A stretch of DNA of 64,000 nucleotides from Anabaena cylindrica PCC 7122 (GCF_000317695.1 NC_019771.1:6295501-6359500), one strand, 5' to 3'. Counted from the stretch's first letter, positions 25,074-34,181 are shown. Notes: generated by a model not told the origin, from the letters alone. Numbers and translations: made by a program.

Positions 25074-26465
25074 TTAAAACTCTGCGCTTTGTGGTGTGCG
25101 GGGGAACGGAATTACATCACGAATATTTCCCATACCCGTCATAAATTGCACCAATCTTTCAAACCCCAAACCAAAACCAGCATGGGGAACAGTACCATAA
25201 CGACGTAAATCTAAATACCACCACAAATCTGCCGGATTCATACCTTGGGCTAAAACCCGTTTTTCTAATACATCAAGCCTTTCTTCCCGTTGAGAACCAC
25301 CAATTATTTCCCCTATTTTTGGTGCGAGAATATCCATGGCGCGGACGGTTTTTTCATCATCACTCAACCGCATATAAAAAGCTTTGATTTGGGCGGGATA
25401 ATCTGTAACAATCACAGGCTTTTTAAACAATTGTTCTGCTAAATAGCGTTCATGTTCTGATTGCAAATCTGCACCCCAACTGACAGGATAATCAAATTTA
25501 ACATCAGCCTTTTCTAAAAGTTTGACCGCTTCTGTATAAGTCAATCTTTCAAATTGATTATTAATAATATTATTTGCGGTTTCTAAGACAGTCTTATCAA
25601 TCCGTTCGTTGAAAAATTCCATGTCTTCTGGACAAGTTTCTAATACATATTTAAAGATATATTTAAGAAACTCCTCCGCTAAATCCATATCACCTTCTAA
25701 ATCACAAAAAGCCATTTCTGGTTCGACCATCCAAAATTCTGCTAAGTGGCGAGAAGTGTTAGAATTTTCAGCGCGAAATGTGGGTCCAAAAGTGTAGACA
25801 TTAGTAAACGCCATTGCCATAATTTCGGCTTCTAATTGTCCACTGACTGTTAAATAAGCAGGTTTACTAAAGAAGTCTTGGCTATAATCAATTTCTTGAT
25901 TTTCGGTGCGAGGGACATTCTTTAAATTAAAATTGGTAACACTAAATAATTCGCCCGCGCCTTCACAGTCACTAGCAGTAATAATGGGAGTATGTACCCA
26001 TAAAAATCTTTTTTCTTGAAAGAATTGGTGAATAGCTGCTGAACAGGCATTTCTCACCCGGAATACTGCACCAAAGGAGTTAGTTCTAGAACGCAAATGG
26101 GCAATGGTTCGCAGAAACTCAAAGGAATGACGTTTCTTTTGCAGAGGATAGGTATCGGGGTCAGCGTCTCCGTAGACTTTTACACTATTAGCTTTTAATT
26201 CTATTCTCTGTCCTTTGCCTTGGGAAGCCACAAGTACACCTGTGACCTCTACAGAAGCACCAGTATTTATTTGTTTTAATATTCCTTCGTAGTTTGGTAA
26301 ATCTTGATTAATGACTATTTGTAAATTACCTAAAGATGAACCATCATTAACTTCCAGAAATGCGAAGCCTTTTAACTCGCGTTTTGTTCTTACCCAAGCT
26401 TGAATTACCAAGACCTCTTCTGGTTCTCCAGTTTTTAATATTTCTGCAATGCGACGATTTACCAT
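25074..26465 (-). CDS. asnS: Asparaginyl-tRNA synthetase
   Basis: Class IIb aminoacyl-tRNA synthetase, 463 residues, charging tRNA-Asn. The N-terminal OB-fold anticodon-binding domain (about 15-105) includes VRTKRELKGFAFLEVNDGS. Class II motif 2 is FRAENSNTSRHLAEFWMVEPE, with AEFWMVEPE distinguishing AsnRS from AspRS. Motif 3 is GFGLGFERLVQFMTG. The length is typical. Downstream is a palindromic repeat; upstream lie small conserved genes of unknown role. Confidence 0.97.
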   Translation of the reverse strand: MVNRRIAEILKTGEPEEVLVIQAWVRTKRELKGFAFLEVNDGSSLGNLQIVINQDLPNYEGILKQINTGASVEVTGVLVASQGKGQRIELKANSVKVYGDADPDTYPLQKKRHSFEFLRTIAHLRSRTNSFGAVFRVRNACSAAIHQFFQEKRFLWVHTPIITASDCEGAGELFSVTNFNLKNVPRTENQEIDYSQDFFSKPAYLTVSGQLEAEIMAMAFTNVYTFGPTFRAENSNTSRHLAEFWMVEPEMAFCDLEGDMDLAEEFLKYIFKYVLETCPEDMEFFNERIDKTVLETANNIINNQFERLTYTEAVKLLEKADVKFDYPVSWGADLQSEHERYLAEQLFKKPVIVTDYPAQIKAFYMRLSDDEKTVRAMDILAPKIGEIIGGSQREERLDVLEKRVLAQGMNPADLWWYLDLRRYGTVPHAGFGLGFERLVQFMTGMGNIRDVIPFPRTPQSAEF

Positions 26466-26553
26466 TTTCTACAATTTGTATTTTGTTAATGTATATAATA
26501 TTAATTTTATGAAAAATTAACAGTTTCAGCCAATCAAAAATCCCAATTTGGAA

Positions 26554-26898
26554 TTAACCAGCACAAGACTTTAATAGCCAGCCTATGATTACACCTAAAC
26601 CGCCAAAGCGAACAGCTTGCCAAAAAGGTCTTTTCAGGCTATTCCAAGAAAATAGCTGGCTTTCTAAGTTTAGTTCTAACGCCTCTAATTGTTTTTGAAT
26701 ACGCTTTAACTCTGATTTAATTTCTGGGGACTGCTTTTTATTTTGTTTCAGATTTTTTAATTCTTGTTGCCATTGTGCCTTTTGTTGTTGATCTTGTTGC
26801 ACTTGGGCATATCTTTCTTTTAATAATCGGAGTGAAGTTTCTACTTCTTCTAGTTCCTGTTCAAAGTCTGGCTGCTGGTTTTCCTGTAAATTAGTCAT
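26554..26898 (-). CDS. Small tail-anchored coiled-coil protein, unknown function
   Basis: A 114-residue protein (start taken as the ATG ending 26898, MTNLQENQ; a longer frame begins at 26949). Residues about 12-85 form a Gln/Glu/Lys-rich coiled coil (EEVETSLRLLKERYAQVQQD). A single C-terminal hydrophobic segment, FGGLGVIIGWLLKS, ends with CAG, suggesting a tail-anchored membrane protein facing the cytoplasm. Divergent from the 86-residue gene that follows with only 66 bp between. I do not recognise the family. Confidence 0.65.
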   Translation of the reverse strand: MTNLQENQQPDFEQELEEVETSLRLLKERYAQVQQDQQQKAQWQQELKNLKQNKKQSPEIKSELKRIQKQLEALELNLESQLFSWNSLKRPFWQAVRFGGLGVIIGWLLKSCAG

Positions 26899-26964
26899 TG
26901 GTGATTTGTCATTGGCTATGATGATTAAATCATAACTGTTAATATTCACTCACCACTTAGTCTT

Positions 26965-27225
26965 ATGTTTCAAACTAGTCAACTGAAAGAAATCAGCACT
27001 CTAGAACTGGCTCAAGCCCTGATAGAAAGGCTAAGTATCTCCCCTGATGATTGGCATCGCCTCAAGTCTAACCGCAATTCCCGTGCTAGTGAACAGGTAG
27101 CGGCTGCTATGGTGTTTCTCCTCAAAAACCAGCCTCAAGAAGCTCAAGCGAGATTAGAACAGGCTATTGGTTGGTTAGATAAGTCAATTTCTGCCCCTCC
27201 TTGTGAAAGTCACGGAAAAAAATGA
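26965..27225 (+). CDS. Small conserved cyanobacterial protein (DUF6439-like)
   Basis: An 86-residue helical protein: STLELAQALIERLSISPDDWHRLK, then ASEQVAAAMVFLLKNQPQEAQARLEQAIGWLDKSISAPPC. The second half resembles a TPR-like helical hairpin. The size and pattern fit the cyanobacterial DUF6439 group, but I hold that name loosely. Divergent from the coiled-coil protein gene, so the two may share a promoter region. Function unknown. Confidence 0.65.
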   Translation: MFQTSQLKEISTLELAQALIERLSISPDDWHRLKSNRNSRASEQVAAAMVFLLKNQPQEAQARLEQAIGWLDKSISAPPCESHGKK

Positions 27226-27286
27226 GGGGAATGGAGATCAATCAGCACCAATGGCGTATTGTAATACATCTCTGCTTTGGCTGTCT

Positions 27287-27736
27287 TCATCGCCGTAATG
27301 ACAGAAGACGGCGGGCTTCTATTTGCTTACAAAGCCGCAATTCTGTGCCTTTACGGTTCCACTCTACCTGATCAAAGATGAGATGCAGGAGAGACATACC
27401 TCGCCCACTTTCGGCTTCATCTGGTGGTAAATAGTCTGTAGGATCGCTATCGCTATCAGGTGAGGGAGTGAAGCCACTTCCTTGGTCTGAAATAATCCAC
27501 CAATATTGATTATCTATTAGGGAAAAACGAACTACTACTAGTTTGCCAGGATCAAGATTATTGCCATGTTTAGCTGCGTTGACTAGGGCTTCTTGAAGTC
27601 CTAATCGCAGTTCGGCTTGTAATTTGGTGGGAACATCTGCCAATAGTAAATCTAATATCGGACAAAGATAAAGGGTTGAGGCAAAACTAATAGTGCCCCA
27701 ATTGCGTCCAACTGGACGTAGGGAAATGGTAATCAC
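27287..27736 (-). CDS. RsbW-like ATP-binding protein (anti-sigma factor kinase type)
   Basis: A 149-residue stand-alone HATPase_c domain of the anti-sigma-factor/serine kinase (RsbW/SpoIIAB) type. N-box EALVNAAKHGNN (about residues 49-60), G1 box DQGSGF and G2 box ESGRGMSLLHLIFD are intact, so ATP binding is expected. No partner anti-sigma antagonist or PP2C phosphatase gene is adjacent. Likely a cytosolic regulator in a partner-switching pathway, or a generic stress ATPase; the target is unknown. Confidence 0.85.
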   Translation of the reverse strand: MITISLRPVGRNWGTISFASTLYLCPILDLLLADVPTKLQAELRLGLQEALVNAAKHGNNLDPGKLVVVRFSLIDNQYWWIISDQGSGFTPSPDSDSDPTDYLPPDEAESGRGMSLLHLIFDQVEWNRKGTELRLCKQIEARRLLSLRR

Positions 27737-28157
27737 AAGAGAAACCCCGTAGCTTTTAGTTAGCTAGACATTAGTTTGGTGTCACAGGCACCCTAATAAT
27801 CATTGAGGTGGTCATACTGCCTTCAAACTTGAGTCTGTAAAACTAAATTTTAAAAATGCTAGGGAGCATCGACTCTAAATATAGAAGTGAGAATTGGTCT
27901 GTTAAAAATTGGCTGTAATTTTACCGCCTATGCGGTCAGCAACTTGGAAGTTGCTATTAATTTAAATGGGTATATAAATAGCCCGCTTTATTGCCACTTA
28001 ATAATTTACACAATTTAATTCACCTTTAAGAGTCTATGCAACTTCAATTTTTTAACAACAGGAATGTGTATTTTTAGATTAATTCTATTTTAGCATTACT
28101 ACCATGCACTAGACTACAAATTTCTCATTTGAGTTTTTTGTAAATAATTTACTGACT
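27737..28157. other. Gene-free spacer
   Basis: About 420 bp between the RsbW-like gene and rlmD, both on the minus strand. AT-rich; I see no gene, repeat or convincing terminator. Confidence 0.5.
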
Positions 28158-29531
28158 CTAATCCATGGGTGAACGCGCTAGAAATGCGGCGGCTTCCACA
28201 TGAGCCGTTTGGGGGAAAAAGTCTGCGGGCTGTACCCTATTGAGAGTGTATAGTCCGTTTTCACACAGTAGTTTTAGGTCACGAGCTAGGGTGGATACTT
28301 TACAACTGACGTAAACAATCCGAGAAGGTTTCAAGTCAAGTAAGGTTTTGATGACGTTAGCTTCACATCCTTTGCGTGGCGGATCAAGTAATACAACATC
28401 GGGTACAATGCCTAGATTTGGAAGATTTTTTTCAACTGCGCCTATTTGAAATGTAACATTATTAATTTCATTATGTGTGGCGTTGAGAATGGCCTGTTGT
28501 ACTGCTGTTGATTGGACTTCTAAGCCGATAACTTGGCGTGCTTGTTTGGCTAGGGGTAAGGTCAATGTCCCGATACCGCAGTAGGCATCGACTAGAATTT
28601 CGTGACCTTGTAAATTGAGTTCTGACTGAATTACTTGTAATAGGGATTCTGCGGTTTCTGTGTAGACCTGAAAGAATGTATCTGGGAGGATTTGAAATTC
28701 CAGTCCGGCAAATATTTCGCGCAGATAAGGAACTCCGACGATAGAACGGGTTTCTGAACCAAAGATAGCATTTGTGCGATCGCTATTTCGATTCAATGAC
28801 ACCCCTACCAATTGGGGATATCTCTCTAACCATTCTTGTGCTTGGGTTTCAATTCCAGATAATTTCCAATCTTTCACTACCAAAGTCAGCAGCATTTCCC
28901 CTGTTCGACGACCAATACGTAAACCCAAATGGCGAATTAACCCTTGGTGACGGTGTTCGTTATAAATTGACCAACCCCGCTTCTGGATATCTAACTTCAC
29001 CTCAGCCAGCATGGAGTTAAAGCGGGAGTCTTGAACTGGACACTGATTCAAATTAATTAATTGATGGCTACCTTTTTGGTAATAACCAGCTTGTACCTGC
29101 CCCGTAGCTGAGATACCCAGAGGATAGGTGACTTTGTTGCGATAACCTAAGGATGATTCAGCCACCAATACAGGGTCTACAGGTGGGTTAACAAAATTGC
29201 CAATACGTTCTAGAGCTTGAATTACTTGATTGCGCTTGGCTATCAGCTGGTAGTTATAATCAATATGCTGCCACTGACAACCGCCACATTTATCAGCCAC
29301 AATGCAGTTTGGTCTAATTCGTCCTGGAGATCGTTTGAGGATTTCCTTGAGCGTAGCCTGAGCATATTTGGGTTTAACGTTTACCAGTCTAACAAGAGTG
29401 CGATCGCCTGGTACAGTGTCTGGAACAAAGACCACACGCTGCTCAAACCTGCCCACACCATCACCCGTATCACTCAAATCAGAAATTTCCACTTCAATTA
29501 CTTCACCCTGTCGCCAAACATTATTAGTCAT
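28158..29531 (-). CDS. rlmD: 23S rRNA (uracil-5-)-methyltransferase of the RlmD/RumA family
   Basis: SAM-dependent RNA methyltransferase, 457 residues, making 5-methyluridine in 23S rRNA (U1939 or U747 position by family). An N-terminal TRAM domain (about 1-65) is followed by the iron-sulphur motif CGGCQWQH with the preceding and following cysteines, the SAM motif VDAYCGIGTLTLPLA, the DPPRKGCE motif, and the catalytic Cys in VYVSCKVSTLARDL. Complete family architecture. Subfamily (RlmD versus RlmCD) cannot be decided from sequence alone. Confidence 0.93.
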   Translation of the reverse strand: MTNNVWRQGEVIEVEISDLSDTGDGVGRFEQRVVFVPDTVPGDRTLVRLVNVKPKYAQATLKEILKRSPGRIRPNCIVADKCGGCQWQHIDYNYQLIAKRNQVIQALERIGNFVNPPVDPVLVAESSLGYRNKVTYPLGISATGQVQAGYYQKGSHQLINLNQCPVQDSRFNSMLAEVKLDIQKRGWSIYNEHRHQGLIRHLGLRIGRRTGEMLLTLVVKDWKLSGIETQAQEWLERYPQLVGVSLNRNSDRTNAIFGSETRSIVGVPYLREIFAGLEFQILPDTFFQVYTETAESLLQVIQSELNLQGHEILVDAYCGIGTLTLPLAKQARQVIGLEVQSTAVQQAILNATHNEINNVTFQIGAVEKNLPNLGIVPDVVLLDPPRKGCEANVIKTLLDLKPSRIVYVSCKVSTLARDLKLLCENGLYTLNRVQPADFFPQTAHVEAAAFLARSPMD

Positions 29532-29736
29532 TAGTCATTCAATTTTGGATTTTAGACTTAGGCCAGCTCAGTCGAACAATTTTGGATGTGGTGATTGAAG
29601 AATTATTACAAGTGCTTCCTTATTTTTCCCCAATCCCCAATCCCCAGTTCCTATTACTATCTTCTCACACCCTTCACTTCTGTACCTCTAACTAGTTAAA
29701 CTAGCAAATAATATTTCGCGTAATTGCATAATAATC

Positions 29737-30222
29737 ATGACTGTAATTAGCCAAGTTATTCTCCAAGCTGACGACGAACTGCGTTACCCCAGCAGTGGCG
29801 AACTCAAGAGTATCAAAGAATTTTTGCAAACTGGTCTACAGCGGACAAGAATCGTCTCTACTCTTGCGGAAAATGAAAAAAAGATAGTTCAGGAAGCAAC
29901 CAAAAAACTTTGGCAGAAGCGCCCTGACTTTATCGCCCCCGGTGGCAATGCTTACGGAGAAAAGCAACGTGCTTTATGTATCCGCGATTTTGGCTGGTAC
30001 TTGCGCCTGATTACTTACGGCGTACTTGCTGGAGACAAAGGCCCAATTGAAAAGATTGGTTTGATAGGCGTGCGGGAAATGTACAACTCTTTAGGCGTTC
30101 CTGTCCCAGGAATGGTGGAAGCTATCACTTCTCTCAAACAAGCCTCCTTGGATTTATTGAGCGCTGAAGATGCTGTCGAAGCAGCCCCTTACTTTGATTA
30201 CATCATTCAAGCGATGTCCTAA
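29737..30222 (+). CDS. apcD: Allophycocyanin alpha-B subunit (ApcD)
   Basis: Terminal energy emitter of the phycobilisome core, 161 residues, which replaces one ApcA and passes excitation preferentially to photosystem I and during state transitions. Phycocyanobilin attaches to Cys81 in RALCIRDFGWYLRL; the PDFIAPGGNAYG loop and IGLIGVREMYNSLGVP are phycobiliprotein hallmarks. MTVISQVILQADDELRYPSS is the N-terminus of ApcD rather than ApcA (MSIVTKSIVNADAEARYLS) or ApcB. Monocistronic here, as is usual for apcD. Confidence 0.96.
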   Translation: MTVISQVILQADDELRYPSSGELKSIKEFLQTGLQRTRIVSTLAENEKKIVQEATKKLWQKRPDFIAPGGNAYGEKQRALCIRDFGWYLRLITYGVLAGDKGPIEKIGLIGVREMYNSLGVPVPGMVEAITSLKQASLDLLSAEDAVEAAPYFDYIIQAMS

Positions 30223-30415
30223 TACACCTGGTATTAGTTCTAGCAGTGGACTTTCAGTCTACCAGAGTGAGTATGAGACATTAGTACTCAATCCCAATCA
30301 ATAAAATTCATCATTTGAGGACACCTTCCCCACACTTGATAGTGGCTATGGCAAAATCTTTGTCAAGTTATTATCTGGTAGTGGGGATATTTTATACTCA
30401 GTAATTAAGATAAAG

Positions 30416-30445
30416 ACAAAAAACCGACAGGTTTAAGGCTGTCGG
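30416..30445 (-). terminator. Minus-strand terminator-like hairpin
   Basis: ACCGACAG (30422-30429) and CTGTCGGT (30438-30445) form an 8-bp stem with an 8-nt loop. Read on the minus strand it ends in GGTTTTTTG. There is no minus-strand gene upstream, so it may close a short minus-strand transcript starting near the palindromes at 30548-30580. Confidence 0.55.
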
Positions 30446-30547
30446 TCATTAGTGTGTTCCCTATTAATGACTCGGCTAGAGTTCAGTTATAGGTGATTAT
30501 GCCAATATGCCCACTCTTAGAGGAGGATCTTTATCATATAAAAATTG

Positions 30548-30580
30548 TGATTATAATCATGTTTTTTGTGATTATAATCA
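30548..30580. promoter_or_regulatory. Paired operator-like palindromes
   Basis: TGATTATAATCA occurs twice (30548-30559 and 30569-30580), each a perfect 12-bp palindrome, with starts exactly 21 bp apart (two DNA turns). This is what a pair of dimeric-repressor sites on one face of the helix would look like. The nearest downstream genes are the relic at 30661 and ureD at 30905. Confidence 0.5.
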
Positions 30581-30660
30581 CCAATGTATTACCTAAAAAA
30601 TGTATTCACTTCAATAATTAATTTTACTTAGCCATCCTAAATCAAACTCAATACTTTCAT

Positions 30661-30798
30661 GTCAAAAAACCTAAAACTTGTGAAACCGAATACTATATTC
30701 CTTCAAACATCCTTTTAGAAGATTTGGGAGAAGCATTATTTGATTTTTCTGAAGTTGGTGATTTAGTGACTTGGTTAAACGAAAGAGTGGGCAATTAA
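30661..30798 (+). pseudogene. C-terminal fragment of an Rpn-type (DUF4351) protein
   Basis: The frame ends in SNILLEDLGEALFDFSEVGD then LVTWLNERVGN and a stop, which is the LExLGEALLDFxxxxDLxxWL pattern of DUF4351 tails on Rpn/PD-(D/E)XK transposase-like proteins. The N-terminal nuclease part is absent. A relic of the same kind lies at 34185-34430. Confidence 0.65.
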
Positions 30799-30904
30799 TC
30801 AAGATTTAGTAAGAATATTTTTTAGAGCCATTGTATATAATATCTCTTCGTAGATTTAATCATATTTATATTTTGAATGATAAAGTTAAAAGCAGAGAAA
30901 TTTT

Positions 30905-31756
30905 ATGCATTTATCAATGATTGTTAACAGTCCAATAGATAAAAATTGGCATGGAAGACTTAACTTAGTCTATGCTAAACGCCAAGATTCCACTCAGTTA
31001 ATTTACAACCATCATCAAGCGCCGTTTAATATACAACGCCCCTTTTATCCAGAAGGACAAGAAGTTTGTCACAGCGTCATTTTACACACGGCTGGGGGCA
31101 TTGTGGGGGGCGATCGCTTGTCATCTGATATCCACCTCGAAAAAGATTCTCAAGCATTAATCACCACAGCCGCTGCTGGTAAGGTATATCGCAGTAATGG
31201 CTTACCAGCAAAACAAACCGTAAATATCCAAATTGGTGCTAATGCTTGTTTAGAATATTTACCTCAAGAGACTATTTTATTCAATGGTGCTGTTTATCGT
31301 CAAGATTTAAAGGTAAAATTAGATACCAACTCTAGCTTTATCGGCTGGGAGATTACACGGTTGGGACGCAGTGCGAGAGGAGAAAAGTTTTTAGAGGGAG
31401 AAATGCGATCGCACACCGAAATCTGGCAAAATGGTATTCCGCAATGGATTGATAGGCAAATCTTGCCCGGTAGTGAAGAAGTATTTCACAGTCCCCACGG
31501 TTTAGCGGGATATCCTGTAGTTGGTAGCCTCGTTTGGGTAGGAAGTTCTGTTTCCAGAGAAATTATTGAAAAAGCACGTTCTCTAGTTACTCAAAATAAT
31601 TTAACGGGTGTGAGTCGTCTGCAAAATGGATTTTTGTGTCGATATCGTGGTAATTCTACATCTGAAGTCAGAAACTGGTTTACAAATGTTTGGCAAATTT
31701 TACGAGTATCTTTGCTAAATCGTGGTAATTGTATTCCCAGAGTCTGGCAGATTTGA
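30905..31756 (+). CDS. ureD: Urease accessory protein UreD
   Basis: A 283-residue accessory protein that binds apo-urease and, with UreF and UreG, loads nickel. Family blocks are HTAGGIVGGDRLSSDI, TTAAAGKVYRSNG and YLPQETILFNGA, with the C-terminal NVWQILRVSLLNR. First gene of ureD-ureA-ureB-ureC on the plus strand, 21 bp before ureA. No NtcA site (GTA-N8-TAC) was found upstream by eye. Confidence 0.96.
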   Translation: MHLSMIVNSPIDKNWHGRLNLVYAKRQDSTQLIYNHHQAPFNIQRPFYPEGQEVCHSVILHTAGGIVGGDRLSSDIHLEKDSQALITTAAAGKVYRSNGLPAKQTVNIQIGANACLEYLPQETILFNGAVYRQDLKVKLDTNSSFIGWEITRLGRSARGEKFLEGEMRSHTEIWQNGIPQWIDRQILPGSEEVFHSPHGLAGYPVVGSLVWVGSSVSREIIEKARSLVTQNNLTGVSRLQNGFLCRYRGNSTSEVRNWFTNVWQILRVSLLNRGNCIPRVWQI

Positions 31757-31777
31757 AATAACCGCAGAGGATGAAAA

Positions 31778-32080
31778 ATGCAACTTACACCCCAGGAAAA
31801 AGATAAATTATTAATTTTTACTGCTGCTTTAGTAGCAGAAAGACGAAAAAATAGAGGTTTGAAATTGAATTATCCAGAAGCAGTTGCTTTTATTTCTGCT
31901 GCGATTTTGGAAGGTGCAAGAGATGGACAAACGGTGGCAGAATTAATGAGTTATGGCACAACCTTATTAACTCGTAATGATGTCATGGAAGGTATTCCTG
32001 AAATGATTCATGATGTACAAGTAGAAGCAACTTTTCCAGACGGAACTAAGTTAGTAACTGTACATAATCCGATTAGATAA
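31778..32080 (+). CDS. ureA: Urease gamma subunit
   Basis: A 100-residue structural subunit of the (UreABC)3 nickel enzyme that hydrolyses urea to ammonia and CO2. The family pattern MQLTPQEKDKLLIFTAAL, ARDGQTVAELMSYG and PEMIHDVQVEATFPDGTKLVTVHNPI is intact and full length. Confidence 0.98.
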   Translation: MQLTPQEKDKLLIFTAALVAERRKNRGLKLNYPEAVAFISAAILEGARDGQTVAELMSYGTTLLTRNDVMEGIPEMIHDVQVEATFPDGTKLVTVHNPIR

Positions 32081-32118
32081 TGCTCACGCAAAGGCGCAAA
32101 GACGCAAAGGAAGAAATT

Positions 32119-32424
32119 ATGATTCCAGGTGAAATCATCACCCCAGCAGGTGAAATAGAATTAAATCTAGGTCGTCCAACCACAAAATTAATAGTAGCAA
32201 ATACAGGAGATAGACCAATTCAAATCGGTTCACATTTCCACTTTTACGAAGTTAACACCGCCCTACATTTTGATAGAGAAAAAGCGCGAGGAATGCGATT
32301 AGATATCCCCGCCGGCACAGCCGTGAGATTTGAACCAGGAGACGAAAAAGAAATTACCCTCATCCACCTCGTTGGTAAACGCCAAATTTACGGCTTCAAC
32401 AACAAAATTGACGGAAACCTCTAA
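32119..32424 (+). CDS. ureB: Urease beta subunit
   Basis: A 101-residue urease structural subunit beginning MIPGEIITPAGEIELN. The start is set at 32119: an in-frame ATG at 32080 would add 13 residues translated from a dispersed ACGCAAAGGCGCAAAG repeat and is not family-like. GSHFHFYEVN and GMRLDIPAGTAVRFEPGD are conserved. The repeat therefore separates ureA and ureB by 38 bp where they usually nearly touch. Confidence 0.96.
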   Translation: MIPGEIITPAGEIELNLGRPTTKLIVANTGDRPIQIGSHFHFYEVNTALHFDREKARGMRLDIPAGTAVRFEPGDEKEITLIHLVGKRQIYGFNNKIDGNL

Positions 32425-32474
32425 ATTTCTCTCTGTGCCTCTGCGACTCTGCGTGATAAAAAAAAGGATTTTCT

Positions 32475-34181
32475 ATGACCTACAAAATGAACCGCCAAGC
32501 CTACGCTGAAACCTACGGACCAACAGTAGGAGACAAAATCAGACTAGCTGACACAGAATTATTTATTGAAGTAGAACAAGACTTCACCACATACGGCGAC
32601 GAAGTAAAATTTGGTGGGGGAAAAGTCATCAGAGACGGAATGGGACAATCCCCCATTTCTAATCATGATGGTGCAGTAGACTTAGTTATTACTAACGCCT
32701 TAATTCTCGATTGGTGGGGAATTGTGAAAGCGGATATTGGTATTAAAGACGGCAAAATTCACAAAATTGGTAAAGCTGGAAATCCCTATATTCAAGACAA
32801 CATAGATATTATTATTGGACCCGGAACCGAAGCTTTAGCAGGGGAAGGAATGATTCTGACGGCTGGGGGAATTGATTCTCACATTCATTTTATTTGTCCC
32901 CAACAGATTGAAGTTGCGATCGCATCGGGAATCACTACCATGATAGGTGGAGGAACAGGCCCCGCAACAGGTACAAACGCCACCACCTGCACTCCCGGCC
33001 CTTGGAATATGTACCGAATGCTGCAAGCGGCTGATGCTTTCCCGGTTAATATCGGCTTTTTAGGCAAAGGTAACACCAGTCAACCCCAAGGACTCATAGA
33101 ACAAGTCCAAGCCGGTGCAATGGGGTTAAAACTCCATGAAGACTGGGGAACTACCCCCGCAACCATTGACACCTGTCTCACTGTTGCTGATGAATATGAT
33201 GTCCAAGTTGCAATTCACACCGACACCCTCAACGAAGCCGGATTTGTTGAAGATACTATTGCGGCTTTTAAACATCGTGCCATTCACACCTACCACACCG
33301 AAGGTGCAGGAGGAGGACACGCACCCGATATCATCAAAGTCTGTGGACAAAGCAACGTTTTACCATCTTCCACGAATCCTACCCGTCCTTACACCCTCAA
33401 CACCCTAGATGAACACCTGGATATGTTGATGGTATGTCATCACTTAGATCCGGCAATTCCCGAAGATGTTGCCTTTGCTGAGTCCCGCATTCGTCGAGAA
33501 ACCATCGCTGCGGAGGATATTCTGCACGATTTAGGCGCGTTTAGTATGATTGCTTCGGATTCCCAAGCGATGGGACGTGTTGGTGAAGTGATAATTCGGA
33601 CTTGGCAGACATCACACAAAATGAAGGTACAACGCGGAAGCCTTGCTGGAGATAGCAATGCAGACAATCTCCGAGCGAAAAGATATGTCGCTAAATATAC
33701 AATTAACCCAGCGATTACACATGGTATTTCCCAATATGTGGGGTCAGTGGAAGCCGGGAAATTAGCAGATTTATGTTTGTGGAAACCGGCCTTTTTTGGT
33801 GTGAAACCAGAAATTGTGATTAAAGGGGGAATGATTGCTTGGGCGCAAATGGGTGATGCAAATGCTAGTATTCCCACACCGCAGCCTGTACACGCACGTC
33901 CCATGTTTGGTAGTTTTGCCGGTGCGAGGAATGCTACATCATTAACTTTTGTTTCTCAAGCTGCTTTAGAAAGAGATATTCCCCAACAATTAGGGTTACA
34001 CAAAACAGCAGTTGCAGTTTCAGGAACTCGGCAAATTAGTAAGCGGGATATGAAATTAAATGATGCTTTACCTCATATTGAAGTAGACCCAGAAACCTAC
34101 GAAGTTCGCGCAGATGGAGAATTATTAACTTGTGAACCAGCAACGGTTTTACCAATGGCACAAAGATACTTTTTGTTTTAG
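32475..34181 (+). CDS. ureC: Urease alpha (catalytic) subunit
   Basis: The 568-residue catalytic subunit. Nickel ligands H136 and H138 (DSHIHF) and the bridging lysine K219, carbamylated in the mature enzyme (MGLKLHEDWG), are present, as is the active-site flap MVCHHLDPAIPEDVAF with its Cys and His. Urease sequence is intact to the C-terminal VLPMAQRYFLF. A CTCTGTGCCTCTGCG-type repeat lies in the ureB-ureC gap. The usual next genes ureE, ureF and ureG are not here; instead a broken unrelated gene starts 3 bp after the stop, so nickel-loading genes must be elsewhere. Confidence 0.98.
   Translation: MTYKMNRQAYAETYGPTVGDKIRLADTELFIEVEQDFTTYGDEVKFGGGKVIRDGMGQSPISNHDGAVDLVITNALILDWWGIVKADIGIKDGKIHKIGKAGNPYIQDNIDIIIGPGTEALAGEGMILTAGGIDSHIHFICPQQIEVAIASGITTMIGGGTGPATGTNATTCTPGPWNMYRMLQAADAFPVNIGFLGKGNTSQPQGLIEQVQAGAMGLKLHEDWGTTPATIDTCLTVADEYDVQVAIHTDTLNEAGFVEDTIAAFKHRAIHTYHTEGAGGGHAPDIIKVCGQSNVLPSSTNPTRPYTLNTLDEHLDMLMVCHHLDPAIPEDVAFAESRIRRETIAAEDILHDLGAFSMIASDSQAMGRVGEVIIRTWQTSHKMKVQRGSLAGDSNADNLRAKRYVAKYTINPAITHGISQYVGSVEAGKLADLCLWKPAFFGVKPEIVIKGGMIAWAQMGDANASIPTPQPVHARPMFGSFAGARNATSLTFVSQAALERDIPQQLGLHKTAVAVSGTRQISKRDMKLNDALPHIEVDPETYEVRADGELLTCEPATVLPMAQRYFLF

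Larger units (their letters stand above)
30223..30904. other. Spacer between apcD and ureD with several small features
   Basis: About 680 bp without an intact gene. It contains a minus-strand terminator-like hairpin (30416-30445), two identical palindromes two helical turns apart (30548-30580), and a gene relic (30661-30798). Confidence 0.6.

Noticed and set aside
30840..30904. NtcA-binding site upstream of ureD
   Set aside because: No GTA-N8-TAC match at a suitable distance from a -10 box could be found by eye.
33126..33904. Several open frames antisense or shifted within ureC
   Set aside because: They are shadows of a well-conserved urease gene with GC-skewed codon positions; no independent signals.
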